In this document: piece after piece, positions 8,788 to 18,118 of the stretch
How the letters are laid out: each line of letters starts with the position of its first letter
How positions within the stretch are numbered: position 1 is the first letter of the stretch
Origin: a virus
Virus record (IMG/VR): IMGVR_UViG_3300032213_002454
Span: 1 to 64,000 of that record
DNA: 64,000 bases
Strand: one strand, 5' to 3'
Program-made: the position numbers and the translations under genes
The notes under the pieces: generated by a model
Seen by the model: only the letters and a program-made list of their open reading frames with translations
Databases searched by the model: none
What the model was told of the DNA's origin: nothing

Positions 8788-10531
8788 AGTTATCGTTTGT
8801 TAAATTGTTTATCAAAGTAGTATTAACTTTTGTTGTTCTTTGAATTGGTTTTTGAAGTAATAATATATCTTGGAATGGGTAGTGAGCCCCATTTATAAAT
8901 GGGTAGTCCAACCCTAATCCGTCACCATCAATATATCCATAAGTGTATAGGTCTTTCCAAAAAAATGTATTCTCATATGTTGAAAACCAAGCGTAGTTTG
9001 GGATATTATCCACGTCTTCGGGATTACCAAACTCTAAATAATCACTAAACACTCTAATTTTTATAGAGTGGTGTGGTTCATATACATATCCACTTGGATA
9101 ATTTGGAGTTGCCGTATCATAAAAGTATGAATTGTTAAATGAATATTTGTGATACATTTTAGAAATAACATATTCCTGTTGTTCGATATTGTTGTATTCG
9201 CAAAAGTCACCCTTTATTATATCACCATCTTTCAAAAAGTCATTAAAGTAAAAAAATTGTCCACTACCCGATGGAAATTCATAGTTACCCAAAGGTATGG
9301 AGTCTTTGTTGTTAGTAGAAGAATGGTCCCACCATGTATCAATAGAATTTTCTAAAAAGTTGAACCCCCATCCGATATCGATTGCGGTTTGTTGGTTAAA
9401 TTGGTTTATTGCTGGAGGATTAAACCAACCCATATAACCTCTTTGTATCATTGTAAAAAACAATTCAGTTATTGGTTTTCCGTTATTATCTTTGAACCCT
9501 GATATTGTTATATCTTTATTGATTGTGTATGAAAAAGTTTTAGAACCTTCTTTCATCGACACTCTTTGAACTTTATTTGGTGTAAGTGCAGAATATTCTA
9601 ATTTTGTTTTGGTGCTAAATGGATTGTTTTCAAAACCAGCTTGTGATATGTTACAATCAGATATATTAGTTATGATTTTGTGTAGTCTAACGTAGTACAA
9701 TGACTTTGATTCTGAAACATTACTTATATTAACAATTCTTTTGAAAGTACCCATAGTACCTGTTGTGGTTTGCGCCGATGGAAACTTCAAATCATAAATT
9801 GCAAAAACATTATCTTCTGTTCCATAATTTCCATCACCCAAGAGATAAACTTGAAAAATTGTTTTACCCCCAAGTCCTGTTGGATTTGATGGAATATTTA
9901 ATTCTACGTAATCACCAACACTCAGATTGTGAATTGTTCCACAATAAAAATATACCAAGTTTTTCCCATTAAAAGAATTTGTGTCAATAACAAATGGTAT
10001 ACCGTCACCCGCTATGAAATTGTTAGTTACATTGTATGTTTCATTTGTAGATGACATCAATTGTTGTGTATCACTACTGAAAGGGTAAGACACATAACAA
10101 GACCAGTTATATGTTGTTGAACTTTTTGGTACAAATGGTACATGACCTGTTATACCTGAAGTTCTCAAAACTATAAATTCATCAAACTGTGGGTAACCTT
10201 CCCAAGCAACATTAGGGTTTGGTGGTATATTTGAAGTCGCGTTTGCAATTGCATTTGTATAGTATAGTGAATTTCTGTACGGAGTATAAGTCGTTTTACC
10301 ACTTACGGAATTTTGAAATATATTTGTAATTTTACCTGAAATTCTAAAAACATCGCTACTTTGTCTTTCTTGGTTGAATTGTTCCTCTAAGTTGATAGTT
10401 CTTGTTCTGTCACCCTCAACCATAGTTCTTCTGTCTCCGATTAAAGGAGCTTGAATCCAAACGTCTTTGTCCGTGTTAGACGCAAACCTTTTAGAACCTA
10501 AAACAATTAATATTTCATCACTATTAGACAT
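8780..10531 (-). CDS. Virion protein in gp8-like position, unassigned
   Basis: A 583-residue protein starting MSNSDEILIVLGSKRFASN. It follows the 1685-residue gp7-position gene with an 8-nt overlap, so by T4 order it sits where baseplate wedge gp8 would be, but it is far longer than T4 gp8 and I see no diagnostic motif. It is rich in aromatic and Asn/Gly residues with many predicted beta strands (e.g. ITELFFTMIQRGYMGWFNPP). No hydrophobic membrane segment or catalytic signature was found. A baseplate-wedge or baseplate-peripheral role is a positional inference. Confidence 0.5.
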   Translation of the reverse strand: MSNSDEILIVLGSKRFASNTDKDVWIQAPLIGDRRTMVEGDRTRTINLEEQFNQERQSSDVFRISGKITNIFQNSVSGKTTYTPYRNSLYYTNAIANATSNIPPNPNVAWEGYPQFDEFIVLRTSGITGHVPFVPKSSTTYNWSCYVSYPFSSDTQQLMSSTNETYNVTNNFIAGDGIPFVIDTNSFNGKNLVYFYCGTIHNLSVGDYVELNIPSNPTGLGGKTIFQVYLLGDGNYGTEDNVFAIYDLKFPSAQTTTGTMGTFKRIVNISNVSESKSLYYVRLHKIITNISDCNISQAGFENNPFSTKTKLEYSALTPNKVQRVSMKEGSKTFSYTINKDITISGFKDNNGKPITELFFTMIQRGYMGWFNPPAINQFNQQTAIDIGWGFNFLENSIDTWWDHSSTNNKDSIPLGNYEFPSGSGQFFYFNDFLKDGDIIKGDFCEYNNIEQQEYVISKMYHKYSFNNSYFYDTATPNYPSGYVYEPHHSIKIRVFSDYLEFGNPEDVDNIPNYAWFSTYENTFFWKDLYTYGYIDGDGLGLDYPFINGAHYPFQDILLLQKPIQRTTKVNTTLINNLTNDNCE

Positions 10532-13500
10532 CTTGGTTCAAAATATATTTTTTGATATAAGTGTTTATTGAAGTTTTGCCGACATTTAATCCAAAATAAA
10601 AATGGTAAGGGGCACCAACTAAGAATGATATGGACTGTCCTTGTGGGAACGATTCATCAGTCGCACCTGCGGGTGTTGAATTATAAATGTAACCTCTTTT
10701 ACCTGTATTTAAATTATTAAAATATTGTGAAAATGGTGCCTGACTGAAACTTAGTGCTTGGTATTTTTGTTTATAAAAACCAGTTCCAATTAGATTGGTA
10801 TTCCAATTATTAGTATCTGAACCAAAAATTGTAGGGACTTGTTGTTGGTTTAGTTGCCATTGATAAAATGGTACTTCTTGGGTCTTTGGAAACCCATAAA
10901 AATTAGTTAGTTGTGGTGTAAATGTTGTAATACCAGGACTAACAACTATTCTATTTTCTGTTGATGATGTAAAAAATACACCTAAAGTTGCGGGACCTGA
11001 TGTTGATATGTATACATCACCAGTTCCATCGTATTCATCTTCACTAAACCCCGCAACTCCAAATTCAGAATTTATACTGAAAAGTTGTGTTATATCTCCG
11101 TCTAACCTGTCGCCAGTTCTTGAAAACATTTTATTTATCGATGCGTCTCCTAATCCTACTAACTGACTTAAAAAATTTGTATTTATTAATCTTGATATAA
11201 TAAATAACTGAAGTAAGTCCGATGTGTCTTGATAAGAAGTAGATTTTATTAAATCAATAATATAACCTTGAAATTGTGGGTTTGCACAAATTTGTTGGGT
11301 AAACTCGTCACGAGGTCCTAAGTCCATTATTGTAGTTGGGAACATAATATTTCTATCATTAACCGCATCAAAATTAACAGGTTGTATTGTTGGATTTGTA
11401 AACGTTCCTTGTTGTGGTATTTGACCAACAAAATCGGTTCCGTTGTAAGGGGTTGCTCTGTAAAAAAATGAATTTGTTGAACCTGATGTGTAAAATATAG
11501 GTCCTTGTCCTGGTCTTGTGGTTGAGTCGTATGTACCACAAAACTTATATTTTTTTGGTTGCCCTATTATAGAAAAGGTAGTTTGTTTTTTGAATGAGTA
11601 CATGTACAACGAACCATTAACCCAATTGTTTTGAAATACATGAGAAAAAATTCCTCTACACGCCCCAAACATCATTCTAAATCTTGATTTCCATTCTGAA
11701 AAATTTTGTAAATCTTTTCCAATAGAAACTAAATAAGGTTTTTGTATAAACTGATAACAACCTGATTTTACTCTAACAGGATTTTCATTATCAGGACAAG
11801 GCGTTTCAACGGTAAAACTATTTGTTACAGGGTCTACTTCATAACATTTTAAAGGTACCATACCCGCACAATCAAATGTTGACAATACACTACTCGCTTG
11901 AGTTGGAGGTCCATCAGGACTTAAATCTTGAGCATTATTTGTGGTATCGGTAGGTTGCATCGCAAAAGTAGAAAGAGGTCCTGATGTATTCAGTACGTAA
12001 ATACCAAAATTATCGTTTTGATGTAATAAGTGTGATATTCCTCCAAATACCTGTGTTTTATCAGAAGTTGGTAATCTATCTGACCTCATTACTAATTTAG
12101 GGTTTGGTCCTGAGATAGATACAAATAATGATGAGTCTGTTACGTGATAAGCCGGTGAGTAATTTCTACCATTGTAACTACTTAATGAATTTACAGTTGT
12201 ATTTGGTTGTGAATTTGCTTGTAAACTTTGAGCCATAAGAGAACCACCTTCAACATTACCTTGATATGTTGTACCAAAAAATCTTAATTTTTGTGTACTG
12301 TTTCCATTATCATTTACAACACCCCCATTAGTATATTGCCCAATACCTAAACCACCCGCAGAAGTATAATTTATACCTCTTGATTTGTCCATAGACGAAT
12401 AAAATCTTATCGCCGTTGACGTTACCGCGCTAAATAGTGAGTTATCAACTTGAAAATTGTATGGTTGGTGATAAAGTTTAGACGTACTATATGGAACCAT
12501 AATTGAATCGTGTGACTCTGGTGACTTCGCATTAGTAACAAAAGTTGTGTTATTTGAGTTAGGTTGAACCGGTACATTCAAGTTAAAATTACCGTTTACT
12601 TTTACTGAACCGTTAAATGATGGGTGACCAAAAAGTTTGGATAAATCGTATGTAATATTCTGTGGGTCACTATACATATCAACACCTCTTACTAAAAATA
12701 TAATTTCTAAATTTTTCCAAGTTTCACCAATTAGTGTTAATGGGTTTATTAGTTCTGTTCTATCAGTACCGTTAGACCCATTAGCGTCTTTGTAATAAAT
12801 TAATTGACGTTTATTTAAAAAATATTTTCTTAATAAACTTGAAGTATCTCCGTGGTTTGCAGGATTTGGGACTTGTGATATTTTAGTACCTAACGCCAAT
12901 AAATCAGCCTGATAAGTAGTCATACCTGTAATAACTTGAAAGTACTCCATACCTGTTTTAAATTCGTATTGTTTTTCTGCAGATGTACCTGATAATGCTA
13001 CCGAAACTGTTTGGATGTTTCCATTAGTTGGATTTGCAAAAGTTATATTTGTTTGTGTTAGTGCAGTTGTACTTGTACCTGTAATTGAGTTGGACCCGAA
13101 CTGATTTTGGTTTGTCAACCCTGAAATATTTATGTCTGTAATATTAGTTGGGTCATTAAACGTTACTATCGACCCTGATGATAATTGTGACGAAACTCCT
13201 TGGTCAACCAACAAAATTAACATATTATCAAAAATAGGTGCACTTCCGTTAATTGTTGTTTGAATTATGTTAGGAGCTGTTGAATCAAAATACCTCGCCT
13301 TTAAGTTAGCCAAATTCAAAGATTGTGAATAAGGAACATCTCTTTGAATTATAAATTTATCACCCGAATAATTATTTACTATCGGCATTCCTATTTCTGG
13401 AGCGGTTGGATATCCAGCTATTCCGTATCTTATACCGTAACTATCCGCTTGGTATTTTTGATTTCTTTTTTGTTCATTACCGCTATAATCTTCAGGATTT

Positions 13501-15581
13501 AAAAAACAAAAATATGTTGGTCCAACAGGTGCAGGATTGGTATATCCACCTTGTTCTATTTGGTCACCACTATTGTCATAATTACAATTATTCACATTTA
13601 CCGCATTTCCATAAAAATCATTGGAATTGATGTCGGCCAATTGTGAACCACTACTTCTTGAATTTACGGTATATTTACCAATTTTAGTACTTTGGGTTCC
13701 ACCACCACCAAATATACCACCTTGTATTTCTTCTGTCTCAATGTCAGGTATATCACAAGGACAAGCTTCACAGTCTGGATATGACATCATAGGTAAAGTT
13801 AAACCTTTAAAGTTAAACTTGGTTAACATCGGTGATACTTTAATTGCAAATAACACAGCTGCGGCCGCAAAAATTAATGCGACTGCGGCGTATAATACTA
13901 TTAGACCAACAGCCGGGAATGCCACTGCCGCCGCAATACCATATTGAATCGCAAAGTATAATAACAAACCAGGGAAAACTATAGCTATAACCCATTTTAA
14001 TATTGGCCAAACAAGCGATAATAAGTGAAGAACAGGTATAAGTGCAACAAATATTGGACTAAAAATTGTAACAAGTAAATTAAATAAGAAAAATATAAAA
14101 TCAAAATTTCTAACACCATCGTTAACCGGAAATCTGTTTGTGGTTGTGGTACATCTTCTATCTGTTATTTCTTTTATACCTAAATGTCTACTTCTATTAA
14201 ACCCCCACTTCCATCTGTCTATAAAGTTTGCAATTGTATAAACTTTATTATAATTCATTTCATAAAAACGGTCTTCACAATTAATAGCCTCTTGTATCAT
14301 CTGTTGACCTATTGATGTTGTAGAATCACCATAATCATCCCAATCCAAACTGAACGCATATGATTTAAGTTGTGCTGCTGAACCTGTTGGTGGATTTATA
14401 CCTGTCCACCCCCACTCTTTTATGTTGGGAACTAAATAGTCAGCCCTTAAAATATCATTATTTAAACCATTTTCATTTTGGTACTGTATTCTAAATCTAT
14501 ATTTACCCTTTGTTGGAATACCAACCGCAGGGTCATTTGACAAAATTTGTTCTCCAAATTCATTAGTGGTAACAAAATCTAAATTCATTGGTACTTCCAC
14601 CAACCATGTACCATTATCATCAATTACTTTACCTCCTTCAGGAAGTGAAAATTGTTCTAATATTGGTCTACCATTAACATCATAATTAATTGTTTGTCTA
14701 AGTGCCAATATTGTTCCTCCGGCAGTTACTAAGTCACAAAGATTTCCTGAATCTTTTTTTGGTTTACAATTTGTTTTAAGAAAATCTTCTTCAGCTGTTG
14801 AAAATATTGACCCCATAAATATCGCATGAGGTTTAATATCTATACCAAAATCTCTTAAATCAAAATCCGCTCTTGTTATACCGATGTTACATAAATCAGT
14901 TTCACCCCAAAATGAAGTAACATCTATATTGTTTTTAATATTTACTAACTGCGGTAAAGACCCCAAATCTGTTGACGATTTAAATTGGTCCCCATTAAAT
15001 TGTTCGGGACCTGCAAGTCCTGCCCTTATGAAATCTGATGGTCTGAGTGAGAAACACCCAATGTTAGATAAATCAACGTCTAAAACTAATGTTTGAATAC
15101 CGAGAGGTGCTCCTACAATCATAAAGTCACCACTTTCATTTGTTTTTACTGTAAACTTGAAGTATTTTTCATAAACTTCCAATACTTCAGTTCTTTTAAG
15201 TACATCTTCTCTATCAGGAAAAGTTCCTGTGGGTACATGTCCATCGTATTCTTTTCTATAGGGAAGAAGATTGTATCTATAACCGTCTTCGTTTTTTTCA
15301 TCTACGTTTTTATAAGGATATAGGGTTGAAATTACGGGGTCATTTTCATCTATTTCATCTAAAGGTACAAATATTGAAACATTAGCGTTCGGAACTCCGT
15401 ACCCTCCGTTGACAATAACTCGGCCGGCAACTACACCATAGTCGGCACAAAAACGTGTATATACATCTTCTTGTCTTAGTTTTAAAGACAAAATTTCTAA
15501 AAAATCAAAATCTTGGTTTATGTCGACTCTGACGTTTCGGTCTGTTCCTATGGAGGTTCTTATTCTATAGCTTTTGCTCAT
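10524..15581 (-). CDS. Giant baseplate wedge candidate (gp7 position) with hydrophobic segment
   Basis: A 1685-residue protein directly downstream of gp6; T4 gene 7 occupies the equivalent position and encodes a large wedge protein. Residues ~45-175 resemble a carboxypeptidase regulatory-like beta sandwich (AGRVIVNGGYGVPNANVSIF, later TNESGDFMIVGAPLG). Residues ~487-580 form an unusual long run of hydrophobic residues with Ala/Gly-rich stretches, enough for about four membrane-spanning helices. Just after it lies a Cys cluster (CEACPCDIP). The remaining ~1000 residues are Asn/Thr/Gly-rich and beta-like. The start is preceded by AAAGGTAG, one of the few Shine-Dalgarno-like leaders here, and by a TATTTAT element. 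Assignment to gp7 rests on position, not on a motif. Confidence 0.55.
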   Translation of the reverse strand: MSKSYRIRTSIGTDRNVRVDINQDFDFLEILSLKLRQEDVYTRFCADYGVVAGRVIVNGGYGVPNANVSIFVPLDEIDENDPVISTLYPYKNVDEKNEDGYRYNLLPYRKEYDGHVPTGTFPDREDVLKRTEVLEVYEKYFKFTVKTNESGDFMIVGAPLGIQTLVLDVDLSNIGCFSLRPSDFIRAGLAGPEQFNGDQFKSSTDLGSLPQLVNIKNNIDVTSFWGETDLCNIGITRADFDLRDFGIDIKPHAIFMGSIFSTAEEDFLKTNCKPKKDSGNLCDLVTAGGTILALRQTINYDVNGRPILEQFSLPEGGKVIDDNGTWLVEVPMNLDFVTTNEFGEQILSNDPAVGIPTKGKYRFRIQYQNENGLNNDILRADYLVPNIKEWGWTGINPPTGSAAQLKSYAFSLDWDDYGDSTTSIGQQMIQEAINCEDRFYEMNYNKVYTIANFIDRWKWGFNRSRHLGIKEITDRRCTTTTNRFPVNDGVRNFDFIFFLFNLLVTIFSPIFVALIPVLHLLSLVWPILKWVIAIVFPGLLLYFAIQYGIAAAVAFPAVGLIVLYAAVALIFAAAAVLFAIKVSPMLTKFNFKGLTLPMMSYPDCEACPCDIPDIETEEIQGGIFGGGGTQSTKIGKYTVNSRSSGSQLADINSNDFYGNAVNVNNCNYDNSGDQIEQGGYTNPAPVGPTYFCFLNPEDYSGNEQKRNQKYQADSYGIRYGIAGYPTAPEIGMPIVNNYSGDKFIIQRDVPYSQSLNLANLKARYFDSTAPNIIQTTINGSAPIFDNMLILLVDQGVSSQLSSGSIVTFNDPTNITDINISGLTNQNQFGSNSITGTSTTALTQTNITFANPTNGNIQTVSVALSGTSAEKQYEFKTGMEYFQVITGMTTYQADLLALGTKISQVPNPANHGDTSSLLRKYFLNKRQLIYYKDANGSNGTDRTELINPLTLIGETWKNLEIIFLVRGVDMYSDPQNITYDLSKLFGHPSFNGSVKVNGNFNLNVPVQPNSNNTTFVTNAKSPESHDSIMVPYSTSKLYHQPYNFQVDNSLFSAVTSTAIRFYSSMDKSRGINYTSAGGLGIGQYTNGGVVNDNGNSTQKLRFFGTTYQGNVEGGSLMAQSLQANSQPNTTVNSLSSYNGRNYSPAYHVTDSSLFVSISGPNPKLVMRSDRLPTSDKTQVFGGISHLLHQNDNFGIYVLNTSGPLSTFAMQPTDTTNNAQDLSPDGPPTQASSVLSTFDCAGMVPLKCYEVDPVTNSFTVETPCPDNENPVRVKSGCYQFIQKPYLVSIGKDLQNFSEWKSRFRMMFGACRGIFSHVFQNNWVNGSLYMYSFKKQTTFSIIGQPKKYKFCGTYDSTTRPGQGPIFYTSGSTNSFFYRATPYNGTDFVGQIPQQGTFTNPTIQPVNFDAVNDRNIMFPTTIMDLGPRDEFTQQICANPQFQGYIIDLIKSTSYQDTSDLLQLFIISRLINTNFLSQLVGLGDASINKMFSRTGDRLDGDITQLFSINSEFGVAGFSEDEYDGTGDVYISTSGPATLGVFFTSSTENRIVVSPGITTFTPQLTNFYGFPKTQEVPFYQWQLNQQQVPTIFGSDTNNWNTNLIGTGFYKQKYQALSFSQAPFSQYFNNLNTGKRGYIYNSTPAGATDESFPQGQSISFLVGAPYHFYFGLNVGKTSINTYIKKYILNQDV

Positions 15582-15594
15582 CTACCTTTTGAAA

Positions 15595-15601
15595 ATAAAT
15601 A
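15595..15601 (-). promoter_or_regulatory. Late-promoter-like element TATTTAT
   Basis: Sense strand CTATTTATT, 13 nt before the ATG of the 1685-residue protein, inside the 72-nt gap after gp6. A second, weaker-placed TATTTAT lies at 15644-15650. Confidence 0.55.
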
Positions 15602-15653
15602 GTTATGTTACTTATTTTCTATATTAACACAGTTCAACTAAAAATAAATAAAG

Positions 15654-17492
15654 TTAGATGAAGTCTACTGTTTTTAAGTTCTTAACTCGAACTTTTATGT
15701 CTTTATTATTAAATCTGATTTGATAGATTTGCGTTGGTTCCGCAAATATTGTGTCATCAATTAATTGTATTTCTTTTGTTGCCGTATCAACGTATCTTTG
15801 TGAAGTTTCAGATGTCGAATATAAACCTCCTACCTTATTGTATACTTTTAAATCTGATAAAGTAGTAACTCCAGCAGTATTTTGAATTAATCTTCTTACA
15901 TCTGAAATATTAACATTTTGACCTAACTCTCTATTCTCAGGAGACATATAGTTTGAAACTTCATTTATAATTTGAGTGATAACTTGACCTTGGCTTCTAT
16001 CAGACTCTAAAACAACAAATATATCAAACTCCAAATCAATTACTTTTGCAACATCAATAGAAATATAGTCATTAATCATTCTGTATTTTGACAAGTAAGT
16101 CGCCAAATTACTTTTTAGATTATTAGATACGACTTGTGTTAATTTACCACTATCGTCGTAAGATAGTATTTGAATTGTTATTTTGTTATTGTTTTCTGTG
16201 ATTGCAACTTTTGCAGGTGCACCAAACCTACCTGGCATCGTATCAATAATTGATTTATAATCATTAATAGTTACGGCTCTTTTTTGTGCAGCAAAATTGA
16301 AACTTACCATGTTTCTAACTTCTTCAGTTGACGGTGGATTTGAACCTCCAATTGCTGCGGTAACATTATTACTTTTTAATGAATTAACCACATTTGCGTT
16401 AATTGTGGCGGATGGTCCGTTTACTGCAAAATCTATAGTACCCACTTGATTTATTACGCCAACCCCTACGTTTGAAGCAAGTCCACCACCTATTCTATAT
16501 TGTACAAAAATTGTTGTGTTTGGTTGTACAGTTAATCCTAAACCAATATTGTTTTGATAATTTGCCAAATCAAGTCTAATACCATCTCTTGCAAATTTTT
16601 CAAGTTGTTGATTAGGTGTTGTGGTACCTCCTCCAAATTGTAACTTCATAAAACCTTCGGGTGTGTATTCAGTTACAAATCTATTGTCAGTTTTAATATA
16701 CGTACCAACTTTAACCCCTGCGTTATCTGTAGGTTTGGTAGTATCTTCTATGAATACGGTGTCTTCTGCCAATGCGTCAACCTCATACCACTTATTTGTT
16801 GAAGTGACAAAGTCTTGGTAACCAGGTACGTTAGGATAACTTGTACCATCTTTTTGAATGACTCCGGTTACGCCTAATACATTTCTTTCAGGTAGAAAAA
16901 AGTTAAAAAACGGTACAACATCAGTGGGATTTATTACCCTTTTAAATACTTTAGTTGTTCCATTAACAACTACTTCTCTTTTTGTAATAATGTAGTTTAT
17001 AATTTTATTATTAGCGTCAAATGTTGGTATTTTAGTTCTATTAACAAAACCTTCCTGATTATATTGTGTTGAGAAATCAATATCATATACAGTTTCAAAT
17101 GTGGTTCCTCCTCCATTAAACTGCGAGCCTGCCCTTAAAATACCTAAATATCTATAGTCTTCACTATCTCCAAGTGGTGGGACAGTAATAGAAAAATCAA
17201 CTACAGCAACAGATGGTCTAAATCCAGGTATTTTTAATCCATAAGTTCTTGCAATATTAAAAATTGAAGACCGTTGTTGTGCATATTGTAATACTGTTTC
17301 TTGAATACTTCTATCCATATGAAAATGTAGATTGTCCGCAACAGCCGCGTTCAAATCCATTAAAACTGAAAATATCGAGGCATCATTAAAGTTTTGTACT
17401 AAATCGGGGTAATATTGTTTTGTATAATCAATTAATCCCTGTCTAATCGATTCAAAATCTCTAGAAGTGTAATTTATTTTATTATTAGCCAT
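15654..17492 (-). CDS. 6: Baseplate wedge protein gp6-like (baseplate J family)
   Basis: A 612-residue protein, near T4 gp6 in length (about 660). The N-terminus (INYTSRDFESIRQGLIDY, then DASIFSVLMDLNAAVADNLH) is the characteristic start of gp6/baseplate J proteins: a helix pair after the YTSRDF motif and the asymmetric domain that pairs wedges. Gp6 dimers link six wedges into the inner ring of the contractile-tail baseplate. The central region contains a conserved-looking segment with NNVTAAIGGSNPPSTEEVRN, typical of the J-like core, and the C-terminus is beta-rich. It follows gp25 with a 1-nt gap, the same gp25-gp6 pairing found in many contractile tails. High confidence in family; wedge role is from established family knowledge. 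Confidence 0.92.
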   Translation of the reverse strand: MANNKINYTSRDFESIRQGLIDYTKQYYPDLVQNFNDASIFSVLMDLNAAVADNLHFHMDRSIQETVLQYAQQRSSIFNIARTYGLKIPGFRPSVAVVDFSITVPPLGDSEDYRYLGILRAGSQFNGGGTTFETVYDIDFSTQYNQEGFVNRTKIPTFDANNKIINYIITKREVVVNGTTKVFKRVINPTDVVPFFNFFLPERNVLGVTGVIQKDGTSYPNVPGYQDFVTSTNKWYEVDALAEDTVFIEDTTKPTDNAGVKVGTYIKTDNRFVTEYTPEGFMKLQFGGGTTTPNQQLEKFARDGIRLDLANYQNNIGLGLTVQPNTTIFVQYRIGGGLASNVGVGVINQVGTIDFAVNGPSATINANVVNSLKSNNVTAAIGGSNPPSTEEVRNMVSFNFAAQKRAVTINDYKSIIDTMPGRFGAPAKVAITENNNKITIQILSYDDSGKLTQVVSNNLKSNLATYLSKYRMINDYISIDVAKVIDLEFDIFVVLESDRSQGQVITQIINEVSNYMSPENRELGQNVNISDVRRLIQNTAGVTTLSDLKVYNKVGGLYSTSETSQRYVDTATKEIQLIDDTIFAEPTQIYQIRFNNKDIKVRVKNLKTVDFI

Positions 17493-17493
17493 A

Positions 17494-18036
17494 TTATATA
17501 TTAATTATTACAAAGTTTCTACTTCCAAATGCAGATGACTCATCTATGTATTCTATTTTTATTTTTGCAGTATAATCTGCAGTATTTGGGCCAGGTATTC
17601 TAATTATATCATATTGAGCACTTTCTTTGTCTGTAAGTGTTTCACCCTTCTCAAGTAGTTCAAAAAACTCACCTGTACTAACAAAATCTTTAGGATTATA
17701 AGCAAGTCTTGGTCTAGGTTCTTGAGCGTCAGGTACTTCAGTATATGGTGTGATTGATATATTAGTAATGGTAAGATTTGGTATGTAAGTTCTTACTTGT
17801 TCGTAAATTTCATCTTTCATCGCATTAAACGTTTGAGCGTCCAATGGTTCAAAAATAAATTCATATAGTCTTGTTCCAAAATCAGGTAAATAATATCTTG
17901 TTCCTCTTCTTGTCAACAATAAATGTAGTAAGTTACTTTTTATTTCATCTTCAGTATTTTCTGTTGCCCTTACATAACTACCGACAGGACTTTTTAAAAA
18001 AGGAAAATGTAAACCATATGTAATTCCGTTTGCCAT
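17494..18036 (-). CDS. 25: Baseplate wedge protein gp25-like
   Basis: A 180-residue protein with the GPW/gp25 core: ENTEDEIKSNLLHLLLTRRG (about residues 26-45), YLPDFGTRLYEFIFEP (54-69), then IYEQVRTYIPNLTITNISI. The motif of a helix ending in L-L-x-T-x-x-G followed by a conserved P-x-F-G is diagnostic. Gp25 is the inner wedge protein that initiates sheath assembly by interacting with the first sheath ring. It is longer than T4 gp25 (132) owing to a C-terminal extension containing FFELLEKGETLTDKE. It heads a minus-strand transcript after the nrdA terminator, with two TATTTAT elements 5 and 31 nt upstream. Confidence 0.93.
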   Translation of the reverse strand: MANGITYGLHFPFLKSPVGSYVRATENTEDEIKSNLLHLLLTRRGTRYYLPDFGTRLYEFIFEPLDAQTFNAMKDEIYEQVRTYIPNLTITNISITPYTEVPDAQEPRPRLAYNPKDFVSTGEFFELLEKGETLTDKESAQYDIIRIPGPNTADYTAKIKIEYIDESSAFGSRNFVIINI

Positions 18037-18041
18037 ATTAC

Positions 18042-18048
18042 ATAAATA
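18042..18048 (-). promoter_or_regulatory. Late-promoter-like element, proximal copy
   Basis: Sense strand ATATTTATG, 5 nt before the gp25 ATG. It may be a chance match beside the better candidate at 18068. Confidence 0.35.
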
Positions 18049-18067
18049 TAGTGTCGTGATATTTTCA

Positions 18068-18074
18068 ATAAATA
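18068..18074 (-). promoter_or_regulatory. Late-promoter-like element TATTTAT upstream of gp25
   Basis: Sense strand CTATTTATT, 31 nt before the gp25 ATG and immediately downstream (minus direction) of the nrdA-side terminator, as expected for the first gene of a late operon. Confidence 0.55.
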
Positions 18075-18080
18075 GTTATT

Positions 18081-18110
18081 AAATAAAAAATCCCAACGTT
18101 ATGTTGGGAT
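18081..18110 (-). terminator. Intrinsic terminator after nrdA
   Basis: Perfect 8-bp stem (18090-18097 with 18103-18110; ATCCCAAC/GTTGGGAT), 5-nt loop, followed on the minus strand by a T tract (18081-18090). It separates the nucleotide-metabolism unit from the gp25 late operon. Confidence 0.85.
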
Positions 18111-18118
18111 TATTAGAT

